Positions 47,828 to 62,800 of a DNA stretch of 64,000 nt are shown piece after piece. The notes below the pieces were generated by a model. That model worked only from the letters and a program-made list of their open reading frames with translations, was not told the origin of the DNA and did no database searches. This DNA comes from Penicillus capitatus. Lineage: Eukaryota > Chlorophyta. Made by a program: the position numbers and the translations under genes. The stretch lies in assembly GCA_965649825.1 (NCBI GenBank), contig OZ287714.1:243527-307526 (forward strand). Reading direction: 5' to 3'. Numbering within the stretch: position 1 is the first letter of the stretch; each line of letters opens with the position of its first letter.

Positions 47828-50800
47828 GTGGTGATCCGGACCCGCGGCTCGATTACGGTTGGATTTTTCCGAGACCCCTTGCGCACGGCAACGGCGTCCA
47901 ATGTCTCGCGTGAGTGTTCCTGCATGCTAGTTAGGTACATCCCTACGCCCTTGTACACAGAAAGCCGAACTCCGGGGGCTCGGTGGTGGTGCGCCGAACG
48001 CGACCCCGAAAAATGGGACTTCATCCTCGACCACCAAGACGGCGGCGAACGCCCCGTCCGAGCGACCCTGCACGTTGGCACCGTGGTGCCCCACTCCCCG
48101 GTGGCGAGAGAATCCAGCTAAGCCGGCTAGATCGTGGTGATCCGGACCCGCGGCTCGGTTACGGTTGGATTTTTTCGAGACCCCTTGCGCACGGCAACGG
48201 CGACCAATGTCTCGGGTGAGTGTTCCTGCATGCTAGTTAGGTACATCCCTACGCCCTTGTACACAGAAAGCCGAACTCCGGGGGCTCGGTGGTGGTGCGC
48301 CGATCGCGACCCCGAAAAATGGGACTTCATCCTCGACCACCAAGACGGCGGCGAACGCCCCGTCCGAGCGACCCTGCACGTTGGCACCGTGGTGCCACAC
48401 GCCCCCGTGGCGAGAGAATCAAGCGAAGCCGGCTAGATCGTGGTGATCCGGACCCGCGGCTCGGTTACACTTGTGTTTTTCCGAGACCCCTTGCGCACGG
48501 CAACGGCGACCAATGTCTCGCGTGAGTGTTCCTGCATGCTAGTTAGGTACATCCCTACGCCCTTAAGCAGAGATGGCCGCACTCCGGGGGCTCGGCGGTG
48601 GTGCGCCGAACGCGACCCTTGAAAATGGGACGTCATCCTCGACCACCAAGACGGCAGCGAACGCCCCGTCCGAGCGACCCTGCGCGTTGGCACCGTGGTG
48701 CCCCACGCCCCCGTGGCGAGAGAATCCAGCGAAGCCGGCTAGATCGTGGTGATCCGGACCCGCGGCTCGGTTACACTTGTGTTTTTCCGAGACCCCTTGC
48801 GCACGGCAACGGCGACCAATGTCTCGCGTGAGTGTTCCTGCATGCTAGTTAGGTACATCCCTACGCCCTTGTACAAAGAATGCCGCACTCCGGGGGCTCG
48901 GCGGTGGTGCGCCGATCGCGACCCTTGAAAATGGGACTTCATCCTCGACCACCAAGACGGCGGCGAACGCCCCGTCCGAGCGACCCTGCGCGTTGGCACC
49001 GTGGTGCCACACGCCCCCGTGGCGAGAGAATCCAGCGAAGCCGGCTAGATCGTGGTGATCCGGACCCGCGGCTCGGTTACGGTTGGATTTTTTCGAGACC
49101 CCTTGCGCACCCCACCGGCGTCCAATGTCTCGGGTGAGTGTTCCTGCACGCTAGTTAGGTACATCCCCACGCCCTTGTACAAAGAATGCCGCACTCCGGG
49201 GGCTCGGCGGTGGTGCGCCGATCGCGACCCTTGAAAATGGGACTTCATCCTCGACCACCAAGACGGCGGCGAACGCCCCGTCCGAGCGACCCTGCGCGTT
49301 GGCACCGTGGTGCCACACGCCCCCGTGGCGAGAGAATCCAGCGAAGCCGGCTAGATCGTGGTGATCCGGACCCGCGGCTCGGTTACGGTTGGATTTTTTC
49401 GAGACCCCTTGCGCACCCCACCGGCGTCCAATGTCTCGGGTGAGTGTTCCTGCACGCTAGTTAGGTACATCCCCACGCCCTTGTACAAAGAATGCCGCAC
49501 TCCGGGGGCTCGGCGGTGGTGCGCCGAGCGCGACCCTTGAAAATGGGACTTCATCCTCGACCACCAAGACGGCGGCGAACGCCCCGTCCGAGCGACCCTG
49601 CGCGTTGGCACCGTGGTGCCACACGCCCCCGTGGCGAGAGAATCAAGCGAAGCCGGCTAGATCGTGGTGATCCGGACCCGCGGCTCGGTTACACTTGTGT
49701 TTTTTCGAGACCCCTTGCGCACCCCACCGGCGTCCAATGTCTCGGGTGAGTGTTCCTGCACGCTAGTTAGGTACATCCCCACGCCCTTGTACAAAGAATG
49801 CCGCACTCCGGGGGCTCGGCGGTGGTGCGCCGATCGCGACCCTTGAAAATGGGACTTCATCCTCGACCACCAAGACGGCGGCGAACGCCCCGTCCGAGCG
49901 ACCCTGCGCGTTGGCACCGTGGTGCCACACGCCCCCGTGGCGAGAGAATCCAGCGAAGCCGGCTAGATCGTGGTGATCCGGACCCGCGGCTCGGTTACGG
50001 TTGGATTTTTTCGAGACCCCTTGCGCACCCCACCGGCGTCCAATGTCTCGGGTGAGTGTTCCTGCACGCTAGTTAGGTACATCCCCACGCCCTTGTACAA
50101 AGAATGCCGCACTCCGGGGGCTCGGCGGTGGTGCGCCGATCGCGACCCTTGAAAATGGGACTTCATCCTCGACCACCAAGACGGCGGCGAACGCCCCGTC
50201 CGAGCGACACTGCGCGTTGGCACCGTGGTGCCCCACGCCCCCGTGGCGAGAGAATCAAGCGAAGCCGGCTAGATCGTGGTGATCCGGACCCGCGGCTCGG
50301 TTACGGTTGGATTTTTTCGAGACCCCTTGCGCACCCCACCGGCGTCCAATGTCTCGGGTGAGTGTTCCTGCACGCTAGTTAGGTACATCCCCACGCCCTT
50401 GTACAAAGAATGCCGCACTCCGGGGGCTCGGCGGTGGTGCGCCGAACGCGACCCCGAAAAATGGGACTTCATCCTCGACCACCAAGACGGCGGCGAACGC
50501 CCCGTCCGAGCGACCCTGCGCGTTGGCACCGTGGTGCCACACGCCCCCGTGGCGAGAGAATCAAGCGAAGCCGGCTAGATCGTGGTGATCCGGACCCGCG
50601 GCTCGGTTACGGTTGGATTATTTCGAGACCCCTTGCGCACCCCACCGGCGTCCAATGTCTCGGGTGAGTGTTCCTGCATGCTAGTTAGGTACATCCCTAC
50701 GCCCTTGTACAAAGAATGCCGCACTCCGGGGGCTCGGCGGTGGTGCGCCGATCGCGACCCTTGAAAATGGGACTTCATCCTCGACCACCAAGACGGCGGC

Positions 50801-53800
50801 GAACGCCCCGTCCGAGCGACACTGCGCGTTGGCACCGTGGTGCCCCACGCCCCCGTGGCGAGAGAATCCAGCGAAGCCGGCTAGATCGTGGTGATCCGGA
50901 CCCGCGGCTCGGTTACGGTTGGATTTTTTCGAGACCCCTTGCGCACCCCACCGGCGTCCAATGTCTCGGGTGAGTGTTCCTGCACGCTAGTTAGGTACAT
51001 CCCCACGCCCTTGTACAAAGAATGCCGCACTCCGGGGGCTCGGTGGTGGTGCGCCGATCGCGACCCTTGAAAATGGGACTTCATCCTCGACCACCAAGAC
51101 GGCGGCGAACGCCCCGTCCGAGCGACACTGCGCGTTGGCACCGTGGTGCCACACGCCCCCGTGGCGAGAGAATCAAGCGAAGCCGGCTAGATCGTGGTGA
51201 TCCGGACCCGCGGCTCGGTTACGGTTGGATTTTTTCGAGACCCCTTGCGCACCCCACCGGCGTCCAATGTCTCGGGTGAGTGTTCCTGCACGCTAGTTAG
51301 GTACATCCCCACGCCCTTGTACAAAGAATGCCGCACTCCGGGGGCTCGGCGGTGGTGCGCCGAACGCGACCCCGAAAAATGGGACGTCATCCTCGACCAC
51401 CAAGACGGCGGCGAACGCCCCGTCCGAGCGACACTGCGCGTTGGCACCGTGGTGCCACACGCCCCCGTGGCGAGAGAATCCAGCGAAGCCGGCTAGATCG
51501 TGGTGATCCGGACCCGCGGCTCGGTTACGGTTGGATTTTTTCGAGACCCCTTGCGCACCCCACCGGCGTCCAATGTCTCGGGTGAGTGTTCCTGCACGCT
51601 AGTTAGGTACATCCCCACGCCCTTGTACAAAGAATGCCGCACTCCGGGGGCTCGGCGGTGGTGCGCCGAACGCGACCCCGAAAAATGGGACGTCATCCTC
51701 GACCACCAAGACGGCGGCGAACGCCCCGTCCGAGCGACACTGCGCGTTGGCACCGTGGTGCCACACGCCCCCGTGGCGAGAGAATCAAGCGAAGCCGGCT
51801 AGATCGTGGTGATCCGGACCCGCGGCTCGGTTACGGTTGGATTTTTTCGAGACCCCTTGCGCACCCCACCGGCGTCCAATGTCTCGGGTGAGTGTTCCTG
51901 CACGCTAGTTAGGTACATCCCCACGCCCTTGTACAAAGAATGCCGCACTCCGGGGGCTCGGCGGTGGTGCGCCGATCGCGACCCTTGAAAATGGGACTTC
52001 ATCCTCGACCACCAAGACGGCGGCGAACGCCCCGTCCGAGCGACCCTGCGCGTTGGCACCGTGGTGCCACACGCCCCCGTGGCGAGAGAATCAAGCGAAG
52101 CCGGCTAGATCGTGGTGATCCGGACCCGCGGCTCGGTTACACTTGTGTTTTTTCGAGACCCCTTGCGCACCCCACCGGCGTCCAATGTCTCGGGTGAGTG
52201 TTCCTGCACGCTAGTTAGGTACATCCCCACGCCCTTGTACAAAGAATGCCGCACTCCGGGGGCTCGGCGGTGGTGCGCCGATCGCGACCCTTGAAAATGG
52301 GACTTCATCCTCGACCACCAAGACGGCGGCGAACGCCCCGTCCGAGCGACCCTGCGCGTTGGCACCGTGGTGCCACACGCCCCCGTGGCGAGAGAATCAA
52401 GCGAAGCCGGCTAGATCGTGGTGATCCGGACCCGCGGCTCGGTTACGGTTGGATTTTTTCGAGACCCCTTGCGCACCCCACCGGCGTCCAATGTCTCGGG
52501 TGAGTGTTCCTGCACGCTAGTTAGGTACATCCCCACGCCCTTGTACAAAGAATGCCGCACTCCGGGGGCTCGGCGGTGGTGCGCCGAACGCGACCCTTGA
52601 AAATGGGACTTCATCCTCGACCACCAAGACGGCGGCGAACGCCCCGTCCGAGCGACCCTGCACGTTGGCACCGTGGTGCCCCACGCCCCGGTGGCGAGAG
52701 AATCCAGCTAAGCCGGCTAGATCGTGGTGATCCGGACCCGCGGCTCGGTTACGGTTGGATTTTTTCGAGACCCCTTGCGCACCCCACCGGCGTCCAATGT
52801 CTCGGGTGAGTGTTCCTGCATGCTAGTTAGGTACATCCCTACGCCCTTGTACAAAGAATGCCGCACTCCGGGGGCTCGGCGGTGGTGCGCCGATCGCGAC
52901 CCTTGAAAATGGGACTTCATCCTCGACCACCAAGACGGCGGCGAACGCCCCGTCCGAGCGACACTGCGCGTTGGCACCGTGGTGCCCCACGCCCCCGTGG
53001 CGAGAGAATCCAGCGAAGCCGGCTAGATCGTGGTGATCCGGACCCGCGGCTCGGTTACGGTTGGATTTTTTCGAGACCCCTTGCGCACCCCACCGGCGTC
53101 CAATGTCTCGGGTGAGTGTTCCTGCACGCTAGTTAGGTACATCCCCACGCCCTTGTACAAAGAATGCCGCACTCCGGGGGCTCGGCGGTGGTGCGCCGAA
53201 CGCGACCCCGAAAAATGGGACGTCATCCTCGACCACCAAGACGGCGGCGAACGCCCCGTCCGAGCGACCCTGCACGTTGGCACCGTGGTGCCACACGCCC
53301 CCGTGGCGAGAGAATCAAGCGAAGCCGGCTAGATCGTGGTGATCCGGACCCGCGGCTCGGTTACGGTTGGATTTTTTCGAGACCCCTTGCGCACCCCACC
53401 GGCGTCCAATGTCTCGGGTGAGTGTTCCTGCACGCTAGTTAGGTACATCCCCACGCCCTTGTACAAAGAATGCCGCACTCCGGGGGCTCGGCGGTGGTGC
53501 GCCGAACGCGACCCCGAAAAATGGGACGTCATCCTCGACCACCAAGACGGCGGCGAACGCCCCGTCCGAGCGACCCTGCACGTTGGCACCGTGGTGCCAC
53601 ACGCCCCCGTGGCGAGAGAATCAAGCGAAGCCGGCTAGATCGTGGTGATCCGGACCCGCGGCTCGGTTACGGTTGGATTTTTTCGAGACCCCTTGCGCAC
53701 CCCACCGGCGTCCAATGTCTCGGGTGAGTGTTCCTGCACGCTAGTTAGGTACATCCCCACGCCCTTGTACAAAGAATGCCGCACTCCGGGGGCTCGGTGG

Positions 53801-56800
53801 TGGTGCGCCGATCGCGACCCTTGAAAATGGGACTTCATCCTCGACCACCAAGACGGCGGCGAACGCCCCGTCCGAGCGACACTGCGCGTTGGCACCGTGG
53901 TGCCACACGCCCCCGTGGCGAGAGAATCAAGCGAAGCCGGCTAGATCGTGGTGATCCGGACCCGCGGCTCGGTTACACTTGTGTTTTTTCGAGACCCCTT
54001 GCGCACCCCACCGGCGTCCAATGTCTCGGGTGAGTGTTCCTGCATGCTAGTTAGGTACATCCCTACGCCCTTGTACAAAGAATGCCGCACTCCGGGGGCT
54101 CGGCGGTGGTGCGCCGATCGCGACCCTTGAAAATGGGACTTCATCCTCGACCACCAAGACGGCGGCGAACGCCCCGTCCGAGCGACACTGCGCGTTGGCA
54201 CCGTGGTGCCACACGCCCCCGTGGCGAGAGAATCAAGCGAAGCCGGCTAGATCGTGGTGATCCGGACCCGCGGCTCGGTTACGGTTGGATTTTTTCGAGA
54301 CCCCTTGCGCACCCCACCGGCGTCCAATGTCTCGGGTGAGTGTTCCTGCACGCTAGTTAGGTACATCCCCACGCCCTTGTACAAAGAATGCCGCACTCCG
54401 GGGGCTCGGCGGTGGTGCGCCGAACGCGACCCTTGAAAATGGGACTTCATCCTCGACCACCAAGACGGCGGCGAACGCCCCGTCCGAGCGACCCTGCACG
54501 TTGGCACCGTGGTGCCCCACGCCCCGGTGGCGAGAGAATCCAGCTAAGCCGGCTAGATCGTGGTGATCCGGACCCGCGGCTCGGTTACGGTTGGATTTTT
54601 TCGAGACCCCTTGCGCACCCCACCGGCGTCCAATGTCTCGGGTGAGTGTTCCTGCACGCTAGTTAGGTACATCCCCACGCCCTTGTACAAAGAATGCCGC
54701 ACTCCGGGGGCTCGGTGGTGGTGCGCCGATCGCGACCCTTGAAAATGGGACTTCATCCTCGACCACCAAGACGGCGGCGAACGCCCCGTCCGAGCGACCC
54801 TGCGCGTTGGCACCGTGGTGCCACACGCCCCCGTGGCGAGAGAATCAAGCGAAGCCGGCTAGATCGTGGTGATCCGGACCCGCGGCTCGGTTACGGTTGG
54901 ATTTTTTCGAGACCCCTTGCGCACCCCACCGGCGTCCAATGTCTCGGGTGAGTGTTCCTGCACGCTAGTTAGGTACATCCCCACGCCCTTGTACAAAGAA
55001 TGCCGCACTCCGGGGGCTCGGCGGTGGTGCGCCGATCGCGACCCCGAAAAATGGGACTACATCCTCGACCACCAAGACGGCGGCGAACGCCCCGTCCGAG
55101 CGACACTGCGCGTTGGCACCGTGGTGCCACACGCCCCCGTGGCGAGAGAATCAAGCGAAGCCGGCTAGATCGTGGTGATCCGGACCCGCGGCTCGGTTAC
55201 GGTTGGATTTTTCCGAGACCCGTTGCGCACCCCACCGGCGTCCAATGTCTCGGGTGAGTGTTCCTGCATGCTAGTTAGGTACATCCCTACGCCCTTAAGC
55301 AGAGATGGCCGCACTCCGGGGGCTCGGCGGTGGTGCGCCGATCGCGACCCTTGAAAATGGGACTTCATCCTCGACCACCAAGACGGCGGCGAACGCCCCG
55401 TCCGAGCGACCCTGCACGTTGGCACCGTGGTGCCACACGCCCCCGTGGCGAGAGAATCAAGCGAAGCCGGCTAGATCGTGGTGATCCGGACCCGCGGCTC
55501 GGTTACGGTTGGATTTTTCCGAGACCCCTTGCGCACCCCACCGGCGTCCAATGTCTCGGGTGAGTGTTCCTGCATGCTAGTTAGGTACATCCCTACGCCC
55601 TTGGGCAGAGATGGCCGCACTCCGGGGGCTCGGCGGTGGTGCGCCGAACGCGACCCTTGAAAATGGGACTTCATCCTCGACCACCAAGACGGCGGCGAAC
55701 GCCCCGTCCGAGCGACCCTGCACGTTGGCACCGTGGTGCCACACGCCCCCGTGGCGAGAGAATCAAGCGAAGCCGGCTAGATCGTGGTGATCCGGACCCG
55801 CGGCTCGGTTACACTTGTGTTTTTCCGAGACACCTTGCGCACGGCAACGGCGACCAATGTCTCGCGTGAGTGTTCCTGCATGCTAGTTAGGTACATCCCT
55901 ACGCCCTTGTACAAAGAAAGCCGCACTCCGGGGGCTCGGCGGTGGTGCGCCGAACGCGACCCTTGAAAATGGGACTTCATCCTCGACCACCAAGACGGCG
56001 GCGAACGCCCCGTCCGAGCGACCCTGCGCGTTGGCACCGTGGTGCCACACGCCCCCGTGGCGAGAGAATCCAGCGAAGCCGGCTAGATCGTGGTGATCCG
56101 GACCCGCGGCTCGGTTACACTTGTGTTTTTCCGAGACACCTTGCGCACGGCTACGGCGTCCAATGTCTCGGGTGAGTGTTCCTGCACGCTAGTTAGGTAC
56201 ATCCCCACGCTTTTAAGCAGAGATGGCCGCACTCCGGGGGCTCGGCGGTGGCGCGCCGAACGCGACCCCGAAAAATGGGACTACATCCTCGACCACCAAG
56301 ACGGCGGCGAACGCCCCGTCCGAGCGACCCTGCACGTTGGCACCGTGGTGCCCCACGCCCCCGTGGCGAGAGAATCCAGCGAAGCCGGCTAGATCGTGGT
56401 GATCCGGACCCGCGGCTCGGTTACGGTTGGATTTTTCCGAGACCCCTTGCGCACGGCAACGGCGACCAATGTCTCGTGTGAGTGTTCCTGCATGCTAGTT
56501 AGGTACATCCCTACGCCCTTGGGCAGAGATGGCCGCACTCCGGGGGCTCGGCGGTGGTGCGCCGATCGCGACCCTTGAAAATGGGACTTCATCCTCGACC
56601 ACCAAGACGGCGGCGAACGCCCCGTCCGAGCGACCCTGCGCGTTGGCACCGTGGTGCCACACGCCCCCGTGGCGAGAGAATCCAGCGAAGCCGGCTAGAT
56701 CGTGGTGATCCGGACCCGCGGCTCGGTTACGGTTGGATTTTTTTCGAGACCCCTTGCGCACCCCACCGGCGTCCAATGTCTCGGGTGAGTGTTCCTGCAT

Positions 56801-59800
56801 GCTAGTTAGGTACATCCCTACGCCCTTGTACACAGAATGCCGCACTCCGGGGGCTCGGTGGTGGTGCGCCGAACGCGACCCTTGAAAATGGGACTTCATC
56901 CTCGACCACCAAGACGGCGGCGAACGCCCCGTCCGAGCGACCCTGCGCGTTGGCACCGTGGTGCCACACGCCCCCGTGGCGAGAGAATCAAGCGAAGCCG
57001 GCTAGATCGTGGTGATCCGGACCCGCGGCTCGGTTACGGTTGGATTTTTTCGAGACCCCTTGCGCACCCCACCGGCGTCCAATGTCTCGGGTGAGTGTTC
57101 CTGCATGCTAGTTAGGTACATCCCTACGCCCTTAAGCAGAGATGGCCGCACTCCGGGGGCTCGGCGGTGGTGCGCCGATCGCGACCCTTGAAAATGGGAC
57201 TTCATCCTCGACCACCAAGACGGCGGCGAACGCCCCGTCCGAGCGACCCTGCGCGTTGGCACCGTGGTGCCCCACGCCCCCGTGGCGAGAGAATCAAGCG
57301 AAGCCGGCTAGATCGTGGTGATCCGGACCCTCGGCTCGGTTACACTTGTGTTTTTCCGAGACCCCTTGCGCACGGCAACGGCGACCAATGTCTCGCGTGA
57401 GTGTTCCTGCATGCTAGTTAGGTACATCCCTACGCCCTTAAGCAGAGATGGCCACACTCCGGGGGCTCGGCGGTGGTGCGCCGAACGCGACCCTTGAAAC
57501 TGGGACGTCATCCTCGACCACCAAGACGGCAGCGAACGCCCCGTCCGAGCGACCCTGCGCGTTGGCACCGTGGTGCCCCACCCCCCCGTGGCGAGAGAAT
57601 CCAGCGAAGCCGGCTAGATCGTGGTGATCCGGACCCGCGGCTCGGTTACACTTGTGTTTTTCCGAGACCCCTTGCGCACGGCAACGGCGACCAATGTCTC
57701 GCGTGAGTGTTCCTGCATGCTAGTTAGGTACATCCCTACCCCCTTAAGCAGAGATGGCCGCACTCCGGGGGCTCGGCGGTGGTGCGCCGATCGCGACCCT
57801 TGAAAATGGGACTTCATCCTCGACCACCAAGACGGCGGCGAACGCCCCGTCCGAGCGACCCTGCACGTTGGCACCGTGGTGCCCCACGCCCCCGTGGCGA
57901 GAGAATCAAGCGAAGCCGGCTAGATCGTGGTGATCCGGACCCGCGGCTCGGTTACACTTGTGTTTTTCCGAGACCCCTTGCGCACGGCAACGGCGACCAA
58001 TGTCTCGCGTGAGTGTTCCTGCATGCTAGTTAGGTACATCCCTACGCCCTTAAGCAGAGATGGCCGCACTCCGGGGGCTCGGCGGTGGTGCGCCGAACGC
58101 GACCCCGAAAAATGGGACGTCATCCTCGACCACCAAGACGGCGGCGAACGCCCCGTCCGAGCGACCCTGCACGTTGGCACCGTGGTGCCACACGCCCCCG
58201 TGGCGAGAGAATCAAGCGAAGCCGGCTAGATCGTGGTGATCCGGACCCGCGGCTCGGTTACGGTTGGATTTTTTCGAGACCCCTTGCGCACCCCACCGGC
58301 GTCCAATGTCTCGGGTGAGTGTTCCTGCACGCTAGTTAGGTACATCCCCACGCCCTTGTACAAAGAATGCCGCACTCCGGGGGCTCGGCGGTGGTGCGCC
58401 GATCGCGACCCCGAAAAATGGGACTTCATCCTCGACCACCAAGACGGCGGCGAACGCCCCGTCCGAGCGACCCTGCGCGTTGGCACCGTGGTGCCCCACG
58501 CCCCCGTGGCGAGAGAATCCAGCGAAGCCGGCTAGATCGTGGTGATCCGGACCCGCGGCTCGGTTACACTTGTGTTTTTCCGAGACCCCTTGCGCACGGC
58601 AACGGCGTCCAATGTCTCGCGTGAGTGTTCCTGCATGCTAGTTAGGTACATCCCTACGCCCTTAAGCAGAGATGGCCGCACTCCGGGGGCTCGGCGGTGG
58701 TGCGCCGATCGCGACCCTTGAAAATGGGACTTCATCCTCGACCACCAAGACGGCGGCGAACGCCCCGTCCGAGCGACCCTGCGCGTTGGCACCGTGGTGC
58801 CACACGCCCCCGTGGCGAGAGAATCAAGCGAAGCCGGCTAGATCGTGGTGATCCGGACCCGCGGCTCGGTTACGGTTGGATTTTTCCGAGACCCCTTGCG
58901 CACCCCACCGGCGACCAATGTCTCGCGTGAGTGTTCCTGCATGCTAGTTAGGTACATCCCTACGCCCTTAAGCAGAGATGGCCGCACTCCGGGGGCTCGG
59001 CGGTGGTGCGCCGAACGCGACCCTTGAAAATGGGACTTCATCCTCGACCACCAAGACGGCGGCGAACGCCCCGTCCGAGCGACCCTGCACGTTGGCACCG
59101 TGGTGCCACACGCCCCCGTGGCGAGAGAATCAAGCGAAGCCGGCTAGATCGTGGTGATCCGGACCCGCGGCTCGGTTACACTTGTGTTTTTCCGAGACAC
59201 CTTGCGCACGGCAACGGCGACCAATGTCTCGCGTGAGTGTTCCTGCATGCTAGTTAGGTACATCCCTACGCCCTTGTACAAAGAAAGCCGCACTCCGGGG
59301 GCTCGGCGGTGGTGCGCCGAACGCGACCCTTGAAAATGGGACTTCATCCTCGACCACCAAGACGGCGGCGAACGCCCCGTCCGAGCGACCCTGCGCGTTG
59401 GCACCGTGGTGCCCCACGCCCCCGTGGCGAGAGAATCAAGCGAAGCCGGCTAGATCGTGGTGATCCGGACCCGCGGCTCGGTTACACTTGTGTTTTTCCG
59501 AGACCCCTTGCGCACGGCAACGGCGACCAATGTCTCGCGTGAGTGTTCCTGCATGCTAGTTAGGTACATCCCTACGCCCTTAAGCAGAGATGGCCGCACT
59601 CCGGGGGCTCGGCGGTGGTGCGCCGAACGCGACCCCGAAAAATGGGACGTCATCCTCGACCACCAAGACGGCGGCGAACGCCCCGTCCGAGCGACCCTGC
59701 ACGTTGGCACCGTGGTGCCACACGCCCCCGTGGCGAGAGAATCAAGCGAAGCCGGCTAGATCGTGGTGATCCGGACCCGCGGCTCGGTTACGGTTGGATT

Positions 59801-62800
59801 TTTTCGAGACCCCTTGCGCACCCCACCGGCGTCCAATGTCTCGGGTGAGTGTTCCTGCATGCTAGTTAGGTACATCCCTACGCCCTTGTACAAAGAAAGC
59901 CGCACTCCGGGGGCTCGGCGGTGGTGCGCCGAACGCGACCCTTGAAAATGGGACTTCATCCTCGACCACCAAGACGGCGGCGAACGCCCCGTCCGAGCGA
60001 CCCTGCGCGTTGGCACCGTGGTGCCCCACGCCCCCGTGGCGAGAGAATCAAGCGAAGCCGGCTAGATCGTGGTGATCCGGACCCGCGGCTCGGTTACACT
60101 TGTGTTTTTCCGAGACACCTTGCGCACGGCAACGGCGACCAATGTCTCGCGTGAGTGTTCCTGCATGCTAGTTAGGTACATCCCTACGCCCTTGTACAAA
60201 GAAAGCCGCACTCCGGGGGCTCGGCGGTGGTGCGCCGAACGCGACCCTTGAAAATGGGACTTCATCCTCGACCACCAAGACGGCGGCGAACGCCCCGTCC
60301 GAGCGACCCTGCGCGTTGGCACCGTGGTGCCCCACGCCCCCGTGGCGAGAGAATCAAGCGAAGCCGGCTAGATCGTGGTGATCCGGACCCGCGGCTCGGT
60401 TACACTTGTGTTTTTCCGAGACCCCTTGCGCACGGCAACGGCGACCAATGTCTCGCGTGAGTGTTCCTGCATGCTAGTTAGGTACATCCCTACGCCCTTA
60501 AGCAGAGATGGCCGCACTCCGGGGGCTCGGCGGTGGTGCGCCGAACGCGACCCCGAAAAATGGGACGTCATCCTCGACCACCAAGACGGCGGCGAACGCC
60601 CCGTCCGAGCGACCCTGCACGTTGGCACCGTGGTGCCACACGCCCCCGTGGCGAGAGAATCAAGCGAAGCCGGCTAGATCGTGGTGATCCGGACCCGCGG
60701 CTCGGTTACGGTTGGATTTTTTCGAGACCCCTTGCGCACCCCACCGGCGTCCAATGTCTCGGGTGAGTGTTCCTGCATGCTAGTTAGGTACATCCCTACG
60801 CCCTTGTACAAAGAAAGCCGCACTCCGGGGGCTCGGCGGTGGTGCGCCGATCGCGACCCTTGAAAATGGGACTTCATCCTCGACCACCAAGACGGCGGCG
60901 AACGCCCCGTCCGAGCGACCCTGCGCGTTGGCACCGTGGTGCCCCACGCCCCCGTGGCGAGAGAATCCAGCGAAGCCGGCTAGATCGTGGTGATCCGGAC
61001 CCGCGGCTCGGTTACACTTGTGTTTTTCCGAGACACCTTGCGCACGGCAACGGCGACCAATGTCTCGCGTGAGTGTTCCTGCATGCTAGTTAGGTACATC
61101 CCTACGCCCTTGTACAAAGAAAGCCGCACTCCGGGGGCTCGGCGGTGGTGCGCCGAACGCGACCCTTGAAAATGGGACTTCATCCTCGACCACCAAGACG
61201 GCGGCGAACGCCCCGTCCGAGCGACCCTGCGCGTTGGCACCGTGGTGCCACACGCCCCCGTGGCGAGAGAATCAAGAGAAGCCGGCTAGATCGTGGTGAT
61301 CCGGACCCGCGGCTCGGTTACGGTTGTGTTTTTCCGAGACCCCTTGCGCACCCCACCGGCGTCCAATGTCTCGGGTGAGTGTTCCTGTATGCTAGTTAGG
61401 TACATCCCTACGCCCTTGTACAAAGAAAGCCGAACTCCGGGGGCTCGGTGGTGGTGCGCCGATCGCGACCCTTGAAAATGGGACTTCATCCTCGACCACC
61501 AAGACGGCGGCGAACGCCCCGTCCGAGCGACCCTGCGCGTTGGCACCGTGGTGCCACACGCCCCCGTGGCGAGAGAATCAAGCGAAGCCGGCTAGATCGT
61601 GGTGATCCGGACCCGCGGCTCGGTTACACTTGTGTTTTTCCGAGACACCTTGCGCACGGCTACGGCGTCCAATGTCTCGGGTGAGTGTTCCTGCACGCTA
61701 GTTAGGTACATCCCCACGCCCTTGGGCAGAGATGGCCGCACTCTGGGTGCTCGGCGGTGGTGCGCCGAACGCGACCCCGAAAAATGGGACGTCATCCTCG
61801 ACCACCAAGACGGCGGCGAACGCCCCGTCCGAGCGACCCTGCGCGTTGGCACCGTGGTGCCACACGCCCCCGTGGCGAGAGAATCCAGCGAAGCCGGCTA
61901 GATCGTGGTGATCCGGACCCGCGGCTCGGTTACACTTGTGTTTTTCCGAGACACCTTGCGCACGGCTACGGCGTCCAATGTCTCGGGTGAGTGTTCCTGC
62001 ATGCTAGTTAGGTACATCCCTACGCCCTTAAGCAGAGATGGCCGCACTCCGGGGGCTCGGCGGTGGTGCGCCGATCGCGACCCTTGAAAATGGGACTTCA
62101 TCCTCGACCACCAAGACGGCGGCGAACGCCCCGTCCGAGCGACCCTGCGCGTTGGCACCGTGGTGCCCCACGCCCCCGTGGCGAGAGAATCCAGCGAAGC
62201 CGGCTAGATCGTGGTGATCCGGACCCGCGGCTCGGTTACGGTTGGATTTTTCCGAGACCCCTTGCGCACGGCAACGGCGACCAATGTCTCGTGTGAGTGT
62301 TCCTGCATGCTAGTTAGGTACATCCCTACGCCCTTAAGCAGAGATGGCCGCACTCCGGGGGCTCGGCGGTGGTGCGCCGATCGCGACCCTTGAAAATGGG
62401 ACTTCATCCTCGACCACCAAGACGGCGGCGAACGCCCCGTCCGAGCGACCCTGCGCGTTGGCACCGTGGTGCCCCACGCCCCCGTGGCGAGAGAATCCAG
62501 CGAAGCCGGCTAGATCGTGGTGATCCGGACCCGCGGCTCGGTTACGGTTGGATTTTTCCGAGACACCTTGCGCACGGCTACGGCGTCCAATGTCTCGGGT
62601 GAGTGTTCCTGCATGCTAGTTAGGTACATCCCTACGCCCTTAAGCAGAGATGGCCGCACTCCGGGGGCTCGGCGGTGGTGCGCCGAACGCGACCCTTGAA
62701 ATGGGACTACATCCTCGACCACCAAGACGGCGGCGAACGCCCCGTCCGAGCGACACTGCGCGTTGGCACCGTGGTGCCACACGCCCCCGTGGCGAGAGAA